Counted from the first letter of the stretch, positions 1 to 13,259 are shown. The stretch is DNA of 64,000 nt from Pseudorasbora parva (GCF_024679245.1 NC_090188.1:36674992-36738991), one strand, 5' to 3'. Translations and numbers: made by a program. The notes: a model not told the origin generated them from the sequence alone.

Positions 1-80
<80 letters not shown>
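1..80. repeat. (TA)n microsatellite at window edge
   Basis: Uninterrupted TA dinucleotides run from base 1 to about 80 and probably continue upstream of the window. No other information is present. Confidence 0.97.
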
Positions 81-1510
<1,430 letters not shown>

Positions 1511-2747
1511 GCCCTTAAACTATACCCTTAAACTCACCCATATCACCACACCTGACCCTAACTTTACCCTAAAAACTCACCCATATCACCACACCTAACC
1601 CTAACTTTACCCTTAAACTCACCCATACCACCACACCTTTCCCTAACTTTACCCTTAAACTCACCCATACCACAACACCTGTCTCTAACTTTACCCTTAA
1701 ACTCACCCATACCACCACACCTGTCCGTAACTTTACTCTTAAACTCACCCACACCACCACACCTTTCCCTAACTTTACCCTTAAACTCACCCATACCACC
1801 ACACCTGTCCCTAACTTTACCATTAAACTCACCCCCACCACCACACCTGACCCTAACTTTACCCTTAAACTCACCCATACCACCACACCTGACCCTAACT
1901 TTACTCTTAAACTCACCCACACCACCACACCTTTCCCTAACTTTACCCTTAAACTCACCCATACCACAACACCTATCTCTAACTTTACCCTTAAACTCAC
2001 CCACACCACCACACCTGTCTCTAACTTTACCCTTAAACTCACCCATACCACCACACCTGTCCGTAACTTTACCCTTAAACTCGCCCACACCACCACACCT
2101 GTCCCTAACTTTACCCTTAAACTTACCCATACCACCACACCTGATCCTAACTTTACCCTTAAACTCACCCACACCACCACACCTGTCCCTAACTTTACCC
2201 TTAAACTTACTCATACCACCACACCTGACCCTAACTTTACCCTTAAACTCACCCATACCACCACACCTGTCCCTAACTTTACCCTTAAAAACACCCATAC
2301 CTCCACACCTGTCCCTAACTTTACCCTTAAACTCACCCACACCACCACACCTGTCCCTAACTTTACCCTTAAACTCACCCACACCACCACACCTGTCCCT
2401 AACTTTATCCTTAAACTCACCCACACCACCACACCTGACCCTAACTTTACCCTTAAACTCACCCACACCACCACACCTGTCCCTAACTTTATCCTTAAAC
2501 TCACTCAACCACCACACCTGACCCTAACTTTACACTTAAACTCACCCGTACCACCACACCTGACCCTAACTTTACACTTAAACTCACCCATACCACCACA
2601 CCTGTCCCTAACTTTACACTTAAACTCACCCGTACCACCACACCTGTCCCTAACTTTACCCTTAAACTCACCCATAACACCACACCTGTCCCTAACTTTA
2701 CCCTTAAACTCACCCACACCACCACACCTGACCATAACTTTACCCGT
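1511..2747 (-). repeat. 42-bp minisatellite array 1 (about 30 units, C-rich strand up)
   Basis: A tandem array of a 42-bp unit that on the minus strand contains GTTAGGGACAGG and GTGGTGGTATGGGTGAG. Roughly 29-30 units fit in 1.24 kb. Units vary at a few positions (CAT/CAC, CTGT/CTGA, ACCC/ACTC). Because 42 is divisible by three and the unit lacks stops in several frames, long open frames occur (14-residue repeats such as GEFKGKVRDRCGGV); these are artefacts. The same unit, inverted, makes the giant array from 56,990 to the window end, and the right flank here (2748-2853) matches the left flank there. Confidence 0.95.
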
Positions 2748-2853
2748 ATCCTACCTCAATATCAGCAAAAGTGTTTTGCATTAAAATATGAACACAATAA
2801 GTATAGTGTACTTATTTGTTTGATGTAAGTTAAGGCCACCTAATATAAAGTGG
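2748..2853 (-). mobile_element. Flank of minisatellite-bearing palindromic element
   Basis: Read on the minus strand, this stretch starts CACTTTATATTAGGTGGCC and runs through TGCAAAACACTTTTGCTG into the 42-bp array. The second motif recurs at about 56,953-56,970 just before array 2, so both arrays sit at the same internal position of one dispersed element. From general knowledge, an abundant teleost non-autonomous DNA element has ends of the type CACTTTATATTAGGTGGCC; I do not assign a family name. The outer end here is about 2852. Confidence 0.7.
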
Positions 2854-2963
2854 TACCAACATTTTGTATATGAACCTTAATATTGTTCCATCTCTATTCT
2901 ATCCACTTTAATGTTAGAGCTCCATTCTGGCTGTAAGACAACAAATGCCATATTTATGTAATT

Positions 2964-3014
<51 letters not shown>

Positions 3015-3053
3015 TTTGTTTGTTTGTTTGTTTGTTTGTTTGTTTGTTTGTTT
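2854..3053. repeat. Spacer with (TTTA)n followed by (TTTG)n
   Basis: A tetranucleotide run of TTTA (about 2963-3016) passes directly into TTTG (about 3017-3053), a compound microsatellite probably derived by one substitution spreading through the array. The preceding hundred bases are unremarkable AT-rich DNA. Confidence 0.93.
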
Positions 3054-4057
3054 TGCGTACGGATCATCAAGAGAAACATTTTATTTCTTTATCAGTGTGA
3101 AATGGATTATCAAATAATACATAAAAAAATTAGGGAGGGAACATGGTTCTATACATCTTTAGTTGATTGGAGGGAGGCAGGTCTGAATGCGAGCTTCAAT
3201 CGACTATAAGAGAGGGGCTTTGTTTAAGAGAACTATGTAAATGATGTATGAAAGAAGTATGGCAAACGTCACAAAATGTTTCTTTTTACTGAAAGAATCA
3301 ATTTTGCCATTTTTATGGGTGGATGAATTGTTTGCAATAAGAGCAATATTGTATTTACAGAGATGTTGAATTTTTATTTCAATTTAACGTTCAGTGAAAA
3401 CAATTGAAAGAATCAGAGAATCCTTAACTGAAAAAGAGCAATGTAATGCCAATACATAAGAATATTTAAGGTTTTGTTTAAAGATAGAAAAAAAATAATA
3501 AGAGTTAGAGTGAATTCTAGCTGACACTGGTCTGCCACATTGGTCAGACTTTACCCAGTTTTCAGGAACTAAGAGACAGAAGGAAACAGAAAGTAGAACA
3601 AAAAGGGTGAGTGAAATGCTCAGACCGTAATTGCAGCTTGTAAACGTAATGAATTGCAGTAATGCTGTCAGCAGAAGGTCAGTGTGGTGGCCCTTCTTCA
3701 CTCCTGTTGACATGCCTGTTGGGACGCTGTGGAATACATCCCGACTGCACTGTTTGGCTTTGAGGCCTGGGGTTTTGGCAACCCTGGAGATATCTTTCCT
3801 TAGCGCTCCAAAGAGAGCTTACACAGAGCTCTCCAGGCCAGAAAACAGACCACTATTGTATAGCGGTCCAGTTCTCCTTAACAACGTGCAGTGATCTTGT
3901 CAAAAACGTATCATCAGCCAGCAGTTTTTGTTCTTATAACAATCTACAAGTTCACAGAGTTCTCCTTCTTGAATGATCTTTAGAATATATTTAATTTAAC
4001 TTGATTTTTTATAAGGTAGGCCTATATTTAACATCTGCAATCAACAATGTTTAAATT
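3054..4057. other. Unique non-coding stretch
   Basis: No repeat family or exon is recognised. The segment 3620-3900 is GC-balanced and has a 264-base open frame without a recognisable domain. It could be conserved non-coding DNA, which only a cross-species alignment could show. Confidence 0.4.
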
Positions 4058-4800
4058 ATGTTCTTGCTAAGATACCAAAGACTTCCATTAAAATGGAATC
4101 TCAAACTCATTTCGCACATGCCAAAGCTTAGATACATTCTTCATTCTCCTTTGTCACTGCTGGTTCCCCCAGTCTCCAGTCTCCTTCATCACCACTGGTC
4201 CTGCACATCATCCCTCTCTGTCCTCTGCCAACTCCCTCCAGTCACTCACCTTCATCTCCGTTGGCTCCATTAAGCTCCTCAGTTTTGTTTTTGGTAGCCC
4301 CACCATGCTTCCCAACTTTGCCTTGGGATTCCCGATCTCTATCCCACCTTGATTTATGGACCCCCTGGCTCCACCTAAGGCCTCTGAAAACATGATTCCA
4401 CTTCAGTCTGTTGATCCATCAGTTCCACCTTGGTTACACACTCACTCATCTCAACCGTGGACTGTCATTCCACTGGCTCTGCCAGGCTAATTTTTGCCTC
4501 GTCTCTCTTGTTTTGGGATGGGCTTCCAGGCTGCCAGCTATGCCTCAATCCTCCACCCCTTCTTCTCCACCTGGCTCCACCTTCCATCTAGTTTACATTT
4601 TTCTCTCTCACTTTCTTATGAGCCTATCTCCGCCTTGGTCCCATCAGCTGTCGGCTCCAACTTGACCGTTCAGACCTGCTGTGTTCCCTATGTCTTCGAA
4701 CCATCGACTCAGCCCAGATGTCCAGCTCTCATCACTCTGTCAGATCCTGGCTCCGTTCTTCATTGCCCACCCCCCCCCCCCCCCCCCCCGCTTCCCCATG
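4058..4800 (+). other. CT-rich low-complexity lead-in with poly(C)
   Basis: Pyrimidine-rich DNA with recurring words such as CTCCACCT and CTTCCTCC leads into the 24-bp minisatellite. A run of about 19 C sits at 4771-4789. The composition resembles the proline/serine-rich, pyrimidine-rich parts of some fish retroelements, but no protease, reverse transcriptase or integrase motif is visible, so this is only a possibility. Confidence 0.4.
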
Positions 4801-5465
4801 GACAATTCCTCCTGTTCCTCTGTGGATTCTTCCTCCCGTTCCTCCACGGGCCCTTCCTCCCATTCCTCCATGGGCCCTTCCTCCTGTTCCTCCATGGGCT
4901 CTTCCTCCCGTTCCTTCATGGGCTCTTCCTCCTGTTCCTTCATGGGCTCTTCCTCCCGTTCTTCCGTGGGCTCTTCCTCCCATTCCTTCATGGGCTCTTC
5001 CTCCTGTTCCTCCATGGGCTCTTCCTCCTGTTCCTCCATGGGCTCTTCCTCCCATTCCTTCATGGGCTCTTCCTCCCATTCCTTCATGGGCTCTTCCTCC
5101 TGTTCCTCCATGGGCTCTTCCTCCCGTTCCTCCATGGACTCTTCCTCCTGTTTCTCCATGGACTCTTTCTCCCGTTCCTCCATGGACACTTTCTCCCATT
5201 CCTCCATGGAGAAAAAAGAGGAAGAGTCCATGGAGGAAGCGGAGAAAGTGTCCATGGACTCTTCCTCCTGTTTCTCCATGGACTCTTTCTCCTGTTCCTC
5301 TATGGACACTTTCTCCTATTCCTCCATGGACTCTTCCTCCTTTTTCTCCATGGACTCTTCCTCCTGTTCCTCTATTGACTCTTCCTCCTGTTCCTCCATT
5401 GACTCTTCCTCCTGTTCCTCCATTGACTCTTCCTCCTGTTCCTCCATGGACTCTTCCTCCTGCCC
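4801..5465 (+). repeat. 24-bp CT-rich minisatellite with an inverted block
   Basis: About 27 units of 24 bp built on TCTTCCTCC and TTCCTCCATGG. As 24 is a multiple of three, open frames extend through it on both strands: Ser-rich GSSSCSSM or Pro-rich ALPPVPPW on the plus strand, and Glu-rich MEEQEEEP on the minus strand. From 5204 to 5257 the units appear in reverse complement, flanked by CCATGG palindromes, and the plus-strand frame stays open across the inversion. No start context, splice signal or conserved domain supports translation, so I treat it as a repeat. Confidence 0.85.
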
Positions 5466-5705
5466 CTCCTGCAATTGATTGTTTTCTGCTTTTGCCACAA
5501 CAACTAAACCTCCCCCGCCCCCACAACCACCCACTTTGGTGTTTTGTGCACATGCTTCTTGTTCAGTTTGTTATATCCTGTGTATTTAAGCCCTGTGTTT
5601 CGTTAACTACATTATTGTCTTTGTGCCGATGCCAAAGCTGTTGCTTTTGTCTCCTGTGACTCATGTAATTTGGATTTTCATTTTTTTAAGTATAAATAAA
5701 GTTAT
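5466..5705 (+). other. Possible LTR-like or 3' end sequence with poly(A) signal
   Basis: After the minisatellite comes GTATTTAAGCCCTGTG (TATA-like) at about 5581, then AATAAA at about 5694. This arrangement resembles the promoter and polyadenylation region of a fish LTR retroelement or the 3' end of a transcript. No second LTR copy, primer-binding site or target duplication is visible in the window, so the assignment is weak. Confidence 0.3.
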
Positions 5706-6997
5706 ATGGCTGCTTTTAGATTTTCTAGATGTTACAAATTAAGTGTCCTGCTTCTCAGATTGTCTCCTTTAAAGTTAGATTTTTTTTCTAAGACCAATTA
5801 TTATAATTTTATACACAATTTTATACCCTTTGTAGGTCAACAGTTGTCTTGTACCTATTTTTTTTATTTCTCCTATAGGGAATTTTGAGCTATGAAAGAG
5901 CATCTGAGCGGTACAGTTTCTTCTGAGCAACTCTCAAACTGAAAAATATAAACCATCACGTGTCACAAACTTACATGAAGCACCTGCTGCTTGTTTGATA
6001 TGCCAGCAAACAGTCATTCTCAATTTCAGTCTATTTTCACCCTGTCTGTCCTTCCCAGATCAGCAGTAAATCAAATATTTTCATTTTCATTCTGCTTTGT
6101 CCTTCATTGTCCTGGCCCCACTACTATAATCTGTCTTCAGTTTTACAATGTGCCTGTATGCGTGTTTGCGTTTGCTGATAATGAGAAGCACCCCCCCCCC
6201 CCACCCCTTTTTAAAAATGACCGTTGACAAACAAAAGGCAGGAGTGTGTTCCTAAATTTCCTGCAAGGCCATCAGATGGGGATTATTATTGTTTATGTCT
6301 CTGGCCTGGCTGGGCCGCTCGGCTACCCTGCACTGCCGAGTTGGATCTCGCCTCGCCCTGCCTCGCGCACCTCCATGATGGATGACCATTAAGGCAGCTT
6401 ATTGGAAATAGCTTGATTTATAGCCTACTGCTGCCTCAGTCTAATGGCTTCATTTCTTTCTACCGGCACATGATGTCAAAGCCAAGGTCATTGTAGAAAC
6501 GGCCCCTTTGTTGTGTTTTTTTGCCTGCTGATGACCAGAAGAGGGCGGAAGGTGAGGCATATTTTGCCGTGAGGGTGAGTGAAAACAAGGTATTTTTTAC
6601 TCTGTGTGGTATGGATATTTGTATTAAACAGATATGTATGATAAGATATATGTATGTTTCCTTTTCTGTTTTCGATCACTTTGCCTGACCTGCATGTAGA
6701 TGACGTGCTTCTTTATGCTAGCTGACTGAGGCTTTATGGTCAGGTTTGATAAGTTTTACTCACTTCCCCTTTAAATAAAAGGCATCAAATATGTCCTGCT
6801 CTCTTTAAGGTTCTGGTCAATAAAAAAGCCATTAGTACTGTAAAACAAACCGTTATTTTTAAGTCCAAAAAAAAAGAAGAAATTCGAGACCAGACTTTAT
6901 CAGGGCCCTCATTGACTTTCTCATCACTATATGCTTAAACCATAGCAAAGAGAATGAGGAAAAATTGCCCCATAACAATGATTTTATATATACATTT
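5706..6997. other. Unique non-coding stretch, CNE-like in part
   Basis: No transposon or exon recognised. A poly(C) run lies at about 6189-6202. The part 6240-6480 has balanced composition, no repeat signature and several short AT-rich words of homeodomain-site type, as conserved fish enhancers often do. That reading is inference only. Confidence 0.35.
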
Positions 6998-8383
6998 CCC
7001 AAAATTCCTATCTCAAAAAATTAGCATATCATGAAAAGGTTCTCTAAACGAGCTATTAACCTAATCATCTGAATCAACTAATTAACTCTAAACACCTGCA
7101 AAAGATTCCTGAGGCTTTTAAAAACTCCCAGCCTGGTTCATTACTCAAAACCGCAATCATGGGTTAGACTGCCGACCTGACTGCTGTCCAGAAGGCCATC
7201 ATTGACACCCTCAAGCGAGAGGGTAAGACACAGAAATAAATTTCTGAACGAATAGGCTGTTCCCAGAGTGCTGTATCAAGGCACCTCAGTGGGAAGTCTG
7301 TGGGAAGGAAGAAGTGTGGCAAAAAACGTTGCACAACGAGAAGAGGTGACCGGACCCTGAGGAAGATTGTGGAGAAGGACCGATTCCAGACATTGGGGGA
7401 CCTGTGGAAGCAGTGGACTGAGTCTGGAGAAGAAACATTCAGAGCCACGGTGCACAGGCGTGTGCAGGAAATGGGCTACAGGTGCCGCATTCCCCGGGTC
7501 ATGCCACTTTTGGCTACAGAGAAGCAGCACTGGACTGTTGCTCAGTGTTCCAAAGTACTTTTTTCGGATGAAAGCAAATTTTGCATGTCATTCGGAAATC
7601 AAGGTGTCAGAGTCTGGAGGAAGACTGGGGAGAAGGAAATGCCAAAATGCCTGAAGTCCAGTATCAAGTACCCACAGTCAGTGATGGTCTGGGGTGCCAT
7701 GTCAGCTGCTGGTGTTGGTCCACTGTGTTTTATAAAGGGAAGGGGTCAATGCAGCTAGCTATCAGGAGATTTTAGAGCACTTCATGCTTCCATCTGCTGA
7801 AAAGCTTTATGGAGATGAAGATTTGGTTTTTCAGCACGACCTGGCACCTGCTCACAGTGCCAAAACTGACCATGGTATTATTGTGCTCAATTGGCCTGCC
7901 AACTCTCCTGACCTGAACCCCATAGATAATCTGTGGGATATTGTGAAGAGAAAGTTGAGAGACACAAGACCCAACACTCTGGATGAGCTTAAGGCCGCTA
8001 TCGAAGCATCCTGGGCCTCCATAACACCTCAGCAGTGCCACAGGCTGATCGCCTCCATGCCACGCCGCATTGAAGCAGTCATTTCTGCAAAAGGATTCAC
8101 GACCAAGTATTGAGTGCATAACTGAACATAATTATTTGAAGGTTGACTTTTTTGTATTAAAAACACTTTTCTTTTATTGGTCGGATTAAATATGCTAATT
8201 CTTTGAGATTTTGGGTTTTCATGAGCTGTATGCCAAAATCATCAGTATTAAAACAATAAAAGACCTGAAATATTTAAATTGGTGTGCAATGAATCTAAAA
8301 TATATGAAAGTTTCATTTGTATCATTACATTATGGAAAATAATGAACTTTATCACAATATGCTAATTTTTTGAGAAGGACCTG
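6998..8383 (+). mobile_element. Tc1-like transposon family A, copy 1 (left end truncated)
   Basis: The right end reads GCTAATTTTTTGAGAAGGAC then CTG and TA, the TA target typical of Tc1/mariner elements. The left part begins at the inner block CCAAAATTCCTATCTC and lacks the outer 150 or so bases seen in copy 2 (40,470-41,551), whose ends start CAGGTCCTTCTC. The element carries a decayed transposase gene (7159-8113). Near 8205 a short deletion removes part of the block mirroring the left inner repeat. Both copies in the window are in the same orientation. Confidence 0.93.
7159..8113 (+). pseudogene. Tc1-like transposase pseudogene (family A, copy 1)
   Basis: A DDE transposase of the Tc1 family would cut and paste the element by its terminal repeats. 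The reading begins at ATG 7159, but codon 3 is TAG (7165-7167) and a second in-frame stop, TAA, lies at 7237-7239. The paired-type DNA-binding region follows (GRKKCGKKRCTTRRGDRT). The first catalytic Asp lies in LFSDESKF and the second in FQHDLAPAH; the third acidic position reads SPDLNPIDNLW, with Asp where Tc1 enzymes usually have Glu. A frameshift near 7740 splits the gene. Compared with the family as I recall it, about ten residues before TEKQHWTV and a few after HSAK are missing. The natural stop is TGA at 8111. It cannot make an active enzyme. Confidence 0.92.
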
Positions 8384-9317
8384 TATATAAACATCAATCA
8401 GTCATTGATGAAAACCTAACAAGAGACACAGGGCATAACGATAACGAGTCAAACATGCACACAGATAAATATACGTTTGTTGTAAATGAAGTGCATAGCC
8501 TCCTTAACATCTTTTTAAACCGTGACCGTGGGTGTTTAGGTGAAAACACTAGATTGTGGGCTGTGGTGTGGCCCTGACCCTGACCTTTAGGACACCTGTC
8601 CATGTGCTAGGCACTCCCAGAACACATCAGCCGAATCTGCCATAAATCAAGCCCTGTGTGAGCTTCTGTATTTGTACAGTGATTAAAAAGCACCAGGAAG
8701 AGTGCTAATCCAAGGCTGACAAAAACCTAATGAGACGGGACACCATCAAGACCTGTTAATGATTTACTCGCTCCTAAACTGCCCAACATGTGGGAATCCT
8801 CATGTATCTCCCACACAATCACGTCTACACACACTGAAACTATTAAAACTATTAAAGAGTTCAAGAAACTCATTAAATACATGCCAATACGTATCATAAC
8901 AAATAAAGAGAAATTAACCATTGTGTGCATGTGGGCGGTGATTAGGTGGATGTGTCAAGTTTGTAATTGAGGGCTGTGCCAAATGACAACTGAACCTGGT
9001 GAACTGGTTCTATTTTAGTGTGAGAATTAAAGAGAGAACGATGCGCTAATTAATATCCACATCTGTAACATCACGCACATTAAAACTGATACCAGACAAC
9101 ACAATGTATCTGACACCTTGTTGATGCCCTGTTCTGCTATTAAATATCTTCATCAAGCACTATACTTGCATATTAACATATGATTTTCACATACATTAAA
9201 CAAGTGTAATATAACGGACTACTCCGATAGTTGCTGGTATTTGGTTATCCTAAATTTTCTTGTTGTTGTTTGTTTGTTTCATTTTTTGTTTCGTGATGAT
9301 GTTCAATATATATCTTA
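8384..9317. other. Unique non-coding stretch
   Basis: Nothing recognisable as gene, RNA or mobile element between the Tc1-like copy and the mariner derivative. Composition is AT-rich and unremarkable. Confidence 0.4.
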
Positions 9318-10385
9318 CAGTTTTTTTCAACTGCTTACACACAAAATTGTTACTTGTCACACAATTAAAACCTGACACTCAAACACCAGAACCACACACT
9401 AAATCTGCAAAACCATACACTATTTTTTGGTCTTTTACTCATTTTTCAATTTCATTAAACACTTTTTGCAAAACACAACACACAATTTTCTAGGCTACAC
9501 ACAAAAATCTGACAGGAAGTTTCTTGATTTCCTTTTATAAACACAACCAATCAAAATGCCACACTAATTCATCAGTGCCTCACACTAACTCCTCACATGT
9601 GCAAACACTTGTTGCTTTACTTAACAACAACCAATCATAACTTTAGTAGTGGCCTATAAATAGGCCAAAGGTCAAGTAATAGCTTTTGGACAATGGATGC
9701 AAACAATGCAGACAGAGTAAGAGGAGTTGTGGAGACACTGATGCTGCCTCCATCCAAGGTTGGATACGCCATACAAGAAGGTTCTTTCCACGGTGTCTGG
9801 CAAGAGGGAATATAGCATGTGACGTGGATGAAGTATTGTGGCCGGACCCAGCCCGGAGGAGAGATGGAGCCTAGATACACCCAACCATCTGCAAGCACAC
9901 ACATTATGTTTGGTTTTACACTACATGCTACAACACTACATATTTTTTATGTGTTTTTTTTTTTTTTTTTTCAAACTGTGTACACTAATACTACATTTAC
10001 AACCACAAAGAGCAAAAAAAAATAAAAACATAAATAAAAAGTTTGGTTTCAATTTTGCTTTTGTTTTTACTTTATATATTCAACAGCTCTCTCCCAATTA
10101 CATTCATTCATGTACATGTGAGCTTTTAAAAGAAGAGCTTTAGGTTTTGAATAACAGTGTGTATATGACATAATCAAAAATATAACATTATGGTAAAGGT
10201 GTTTACAACGTAAGACAAATGTTTGCTTTTGAAATATGTTTGTGATATTTTGACTGTGTTGTTTCATTTTGAAAGAGATGTGAGGCATTTTGCATCTTGT
10301 GTGTGGAATTCTTGAATTTGTGTGTTAAGTTTTGAAAAAAAGAGGAAACCTCTGGAAAATGTGTGTAAGCAGTTGAAAAAAACTG
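9318..10385 (+). mobile_element. Mariner/IS630-type deletion derivative
   Basis: The ends are inverted repeats identical for about 26 bases beginning CAGTTTTTTTCAACTGC, and each end abuts a TA (9316-9317 and 10,386-10,387), the target duplication of Tc1/mariner/IS630 elements. At 1068 bp it is too short for a full transposase; only a C-terminal remnant survives near 9750-9870. A poly(T) run lies at about 9955-9971. It is probably a non-autonomous copy once mobilised in trans. Confidence 0.88.
9740..9874 (+). pseudogene. C-terminal remnant of an IS630/mariner-type transposase
   Basis: The plus-strand frame reads IQGWIRHTRRFFPRCLA followed by CDVDEVLWPDPARRRDGA and a stop near 9872. This resembles the C-terminal tail of fish mariner/IS630-like DDE transposases, which often end with a WIRH-RFFPRC block and a DVDE-WP block. 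The catalytic DDE core is deleted, leaving only this tail inside the inverted repeats. The match is from memory of the family, not a search. Confidence 0.6.
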
Positions 10386-10800
<415 letters not shown>

Positions 10801-11030
10801 AATGTAAAAAATATCTTCATGGAAGATAATCTTTACTTAATATCCTAATGATTTTTGGCATAAAAGAAAATTATAATTTTGACCCATACAATGCATTGTT
10901 GGCTATTGCCGCAAATATACCCGCCCGACTTATGACTGGTTTTGTGGTCCACAGGGTCACATATAATTAAAATTAAAAAAAAGTTTATGTTAGATGCGAT
11001 TAATCGCAATTAATCAATTTGACAGCACTA
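10801..11030. repeat. Dispersed non-autonomous repeat fragments
   Basis: Contains TTTTGTGGTCCACAGGGTCA and, near 10,990-11,030, GCGATTAATCGCAATTAATC followed by TTTGACAGCACTA. I recognise both as ends of common teleost non-autonomous elements, the second of hAT type. No full element boundary is visible. Confidence 0.5.
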
Positions 11031-13259
11031 ATAAATATATAAACCTGGTTACTGTGTGTTTAAAACATTCAGTTGATTAATACTATTACAGAAATCATAC
11101 TTTTCATTCCCTTTATGTATGCCTGAAAAATATGCATCACGTTAAGTTAACTAAATTGAAAATTTAATTCGTAATTTAAGTGGATAAATCTTACTCTTTA
11201 GGCTTAGTCGAAAACATTACATAGCAACAGCATTTAACTAAGTATTTCTATAAAAAGGCATAAAATACTGCCCATGGATACTGACTCTTCCAACACTATG
11301 CAAATAGGAGGTAGTTACTCCCCTACACTGACGCCATAGCATTTCTCTATGGTAATGATTAGTACCATCTGATACCTGCAGTGTTCTTCTCGTAAGGGAT
11401 CAACTGAATTTAAGCAAAAATATAAATAAATAACAACAAGTTCACAGTAGAACATATCAACTGCCGGTTGTCATGTGTGCATTGTTCTCTACACAACAGA
11501 CTGTGTGAGCATAAGTGTGAAGCAGAGCTGGGATTTTGTTGTTTCCCAGGGGATGGAAGAGTGGAGCTGTAGCCTGAACCCACTCTTAAATCACGTCTGC
11601 TCACCAGGCAATTCCTCTGCAGGCAGGAGAACACTGCGCTTGATTTATGAGTAATCCCCATCTCAATTTGTCACTGAGGCAAGGAATATATAACTCAAAA
11701 CTCTTTTATTTACAAAATTTCCCTTATGTTTGTTTTTAAAGTGTGGTGTATACACACAGAAAGGCAAAACTAACTCACAAAAAAACGATGGTATTTGTTT
11801 TAACTACAATCACTGCCAGTCAGATAGTTAGCAGATTTAAAAGCATATATGGTTAAATGTCTATGATGTGTACAGTTTAAGGGAATATGTGCATACAAAT
11901 GAAAAAATTAAATAAAAAATGTTGTTGTTGTTGTTGCATATTTTGAAAATTATTAACTATTTGCTTGTTGTCTTATTTGCCTGATATGCATATGTTAATG
12001 AGTGCATCTCACACAAAACCTGTCAATATTATATAAATTATATAAAGATATATTATATAAATTATATTTTGCTGTAAGGAAATTATTGCTATAAAGGTTA
12101 AGCACAAGTCCTCCCAGATTGTATTACCATAATGCAAATATAATTCATATATCATATTAAAATGCAGATTTTCTTTATACAAGGCATGGTTTTGTATTAA
12201 ATAATAACACACAAACTTGCACTTGATTATGTGTTTTGTTCATTTTCTTTTCTCATTAGATTCCCCCTATAGTGCACCTCACGTGAATTGCTGCACATTG
12301 TTTTTACATGCAAGCCGAGACCCCCTCCTCAGACATTCAGCCGTACCTTGATGGCGAGCTAAAGATTGATGCTGTTCATCTGTTAGAATGGGCAGTAAAA
12401 AGCAAACTGCGCAGTGACTGCCCTACCATCACAGCTCTCATCTCAGACGCTGTAAAAGCGGCGTAACACTCTCAGAGGTGAACGCTGATCTCATCCAGGC
12501 TCTTTGTTTCATTAACGTTGCCCCAAACAAACACCTGCAGTGTTAAGTGCTTCAGCGAGAACCCCCACCCTCCATCTTGACATCCCTCATCTGCATGAGC
12601 CATCATCATCATCTGTAACCCGCCCGTATCTGACAGACAGCAGCACAGGAATTAACTACTGCATTGGGGAGAAGGTTCCTTCAGTGCCGTTTCATTCATT
12701 AAAAAAGCCCAGTTGACCGCTTTATTGCTGGTTACAAGCACAAGGTACATATAGGCTTTTTAATGGTCATTTAGCTGGTCGGGAAGGTTTTACCTATGAA
12801 TAAAAACATGAGTTAGCCAACTGTGGTCACCAGTTCAATCCTTACCAACATAGTTTTCCAGAGTTTCCTGGAACCATAGTTCTAACAAACATTTGCAAAC
12901 AGCAAATCTCATAATCTCATGACCTGGGGTTAGATGCATAGTTTCTTGTGGAAACATGTGGACTTAAACAGATGACGTTCTTAGACACAATATATTCTAT
13001 ATATTTCATTCCATTTACTGTCATTTTTTGAAGAGTATGCATGTGTGATAACCCCAAAGTATGATGTAAAAGGGAACCTGCGAATCAAAAGTCAAATAAA
13101 GAAAAGAGACTATAAGATATAATGTGTGTTACAGCAGCATCTCAGAGAAATTACATTGTGGGAACATGTGTACAGGTGTAAAATGTACAGCAGTTAATGA
13201 CTGCATTGTAACATGATTAAATAAAAAAAATTGTGCTAACAAGGATGGCCTAAAGACCG
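11031..13259. other. Unique non-coding stretch
   Basis: No gene, RNA or well-defined transposon seen. A (TTG)n run lies near 11,921-11,936. The GC-balanced part 12,260-12,740 looks unlike the repeats around it and is a candidate conserved element. Its open frames are short and have no start or splice context that would make an exon call safe. Confidence 0.35.

Noticed and set aside
1564..2735. Minus-strand 317-codon frame over minisatellite array 1
   Set aside because: Same artefact of the 42-bp unit; other frames on the same strand are equally open.
4681..5659. Ser-, Pro- or Glu-rich repeat proteins on either strand
   Set aside because: They follow from a 24-bp unit; no conserved domain, and the opposite strand is equally open. 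Kept only as a low-interest question.
12338..12470. A short GC-balanced open stretch resembling an exon
   Set aside because: No conserved protein motif and no convincing flanking splice sites that could be verified by eye.
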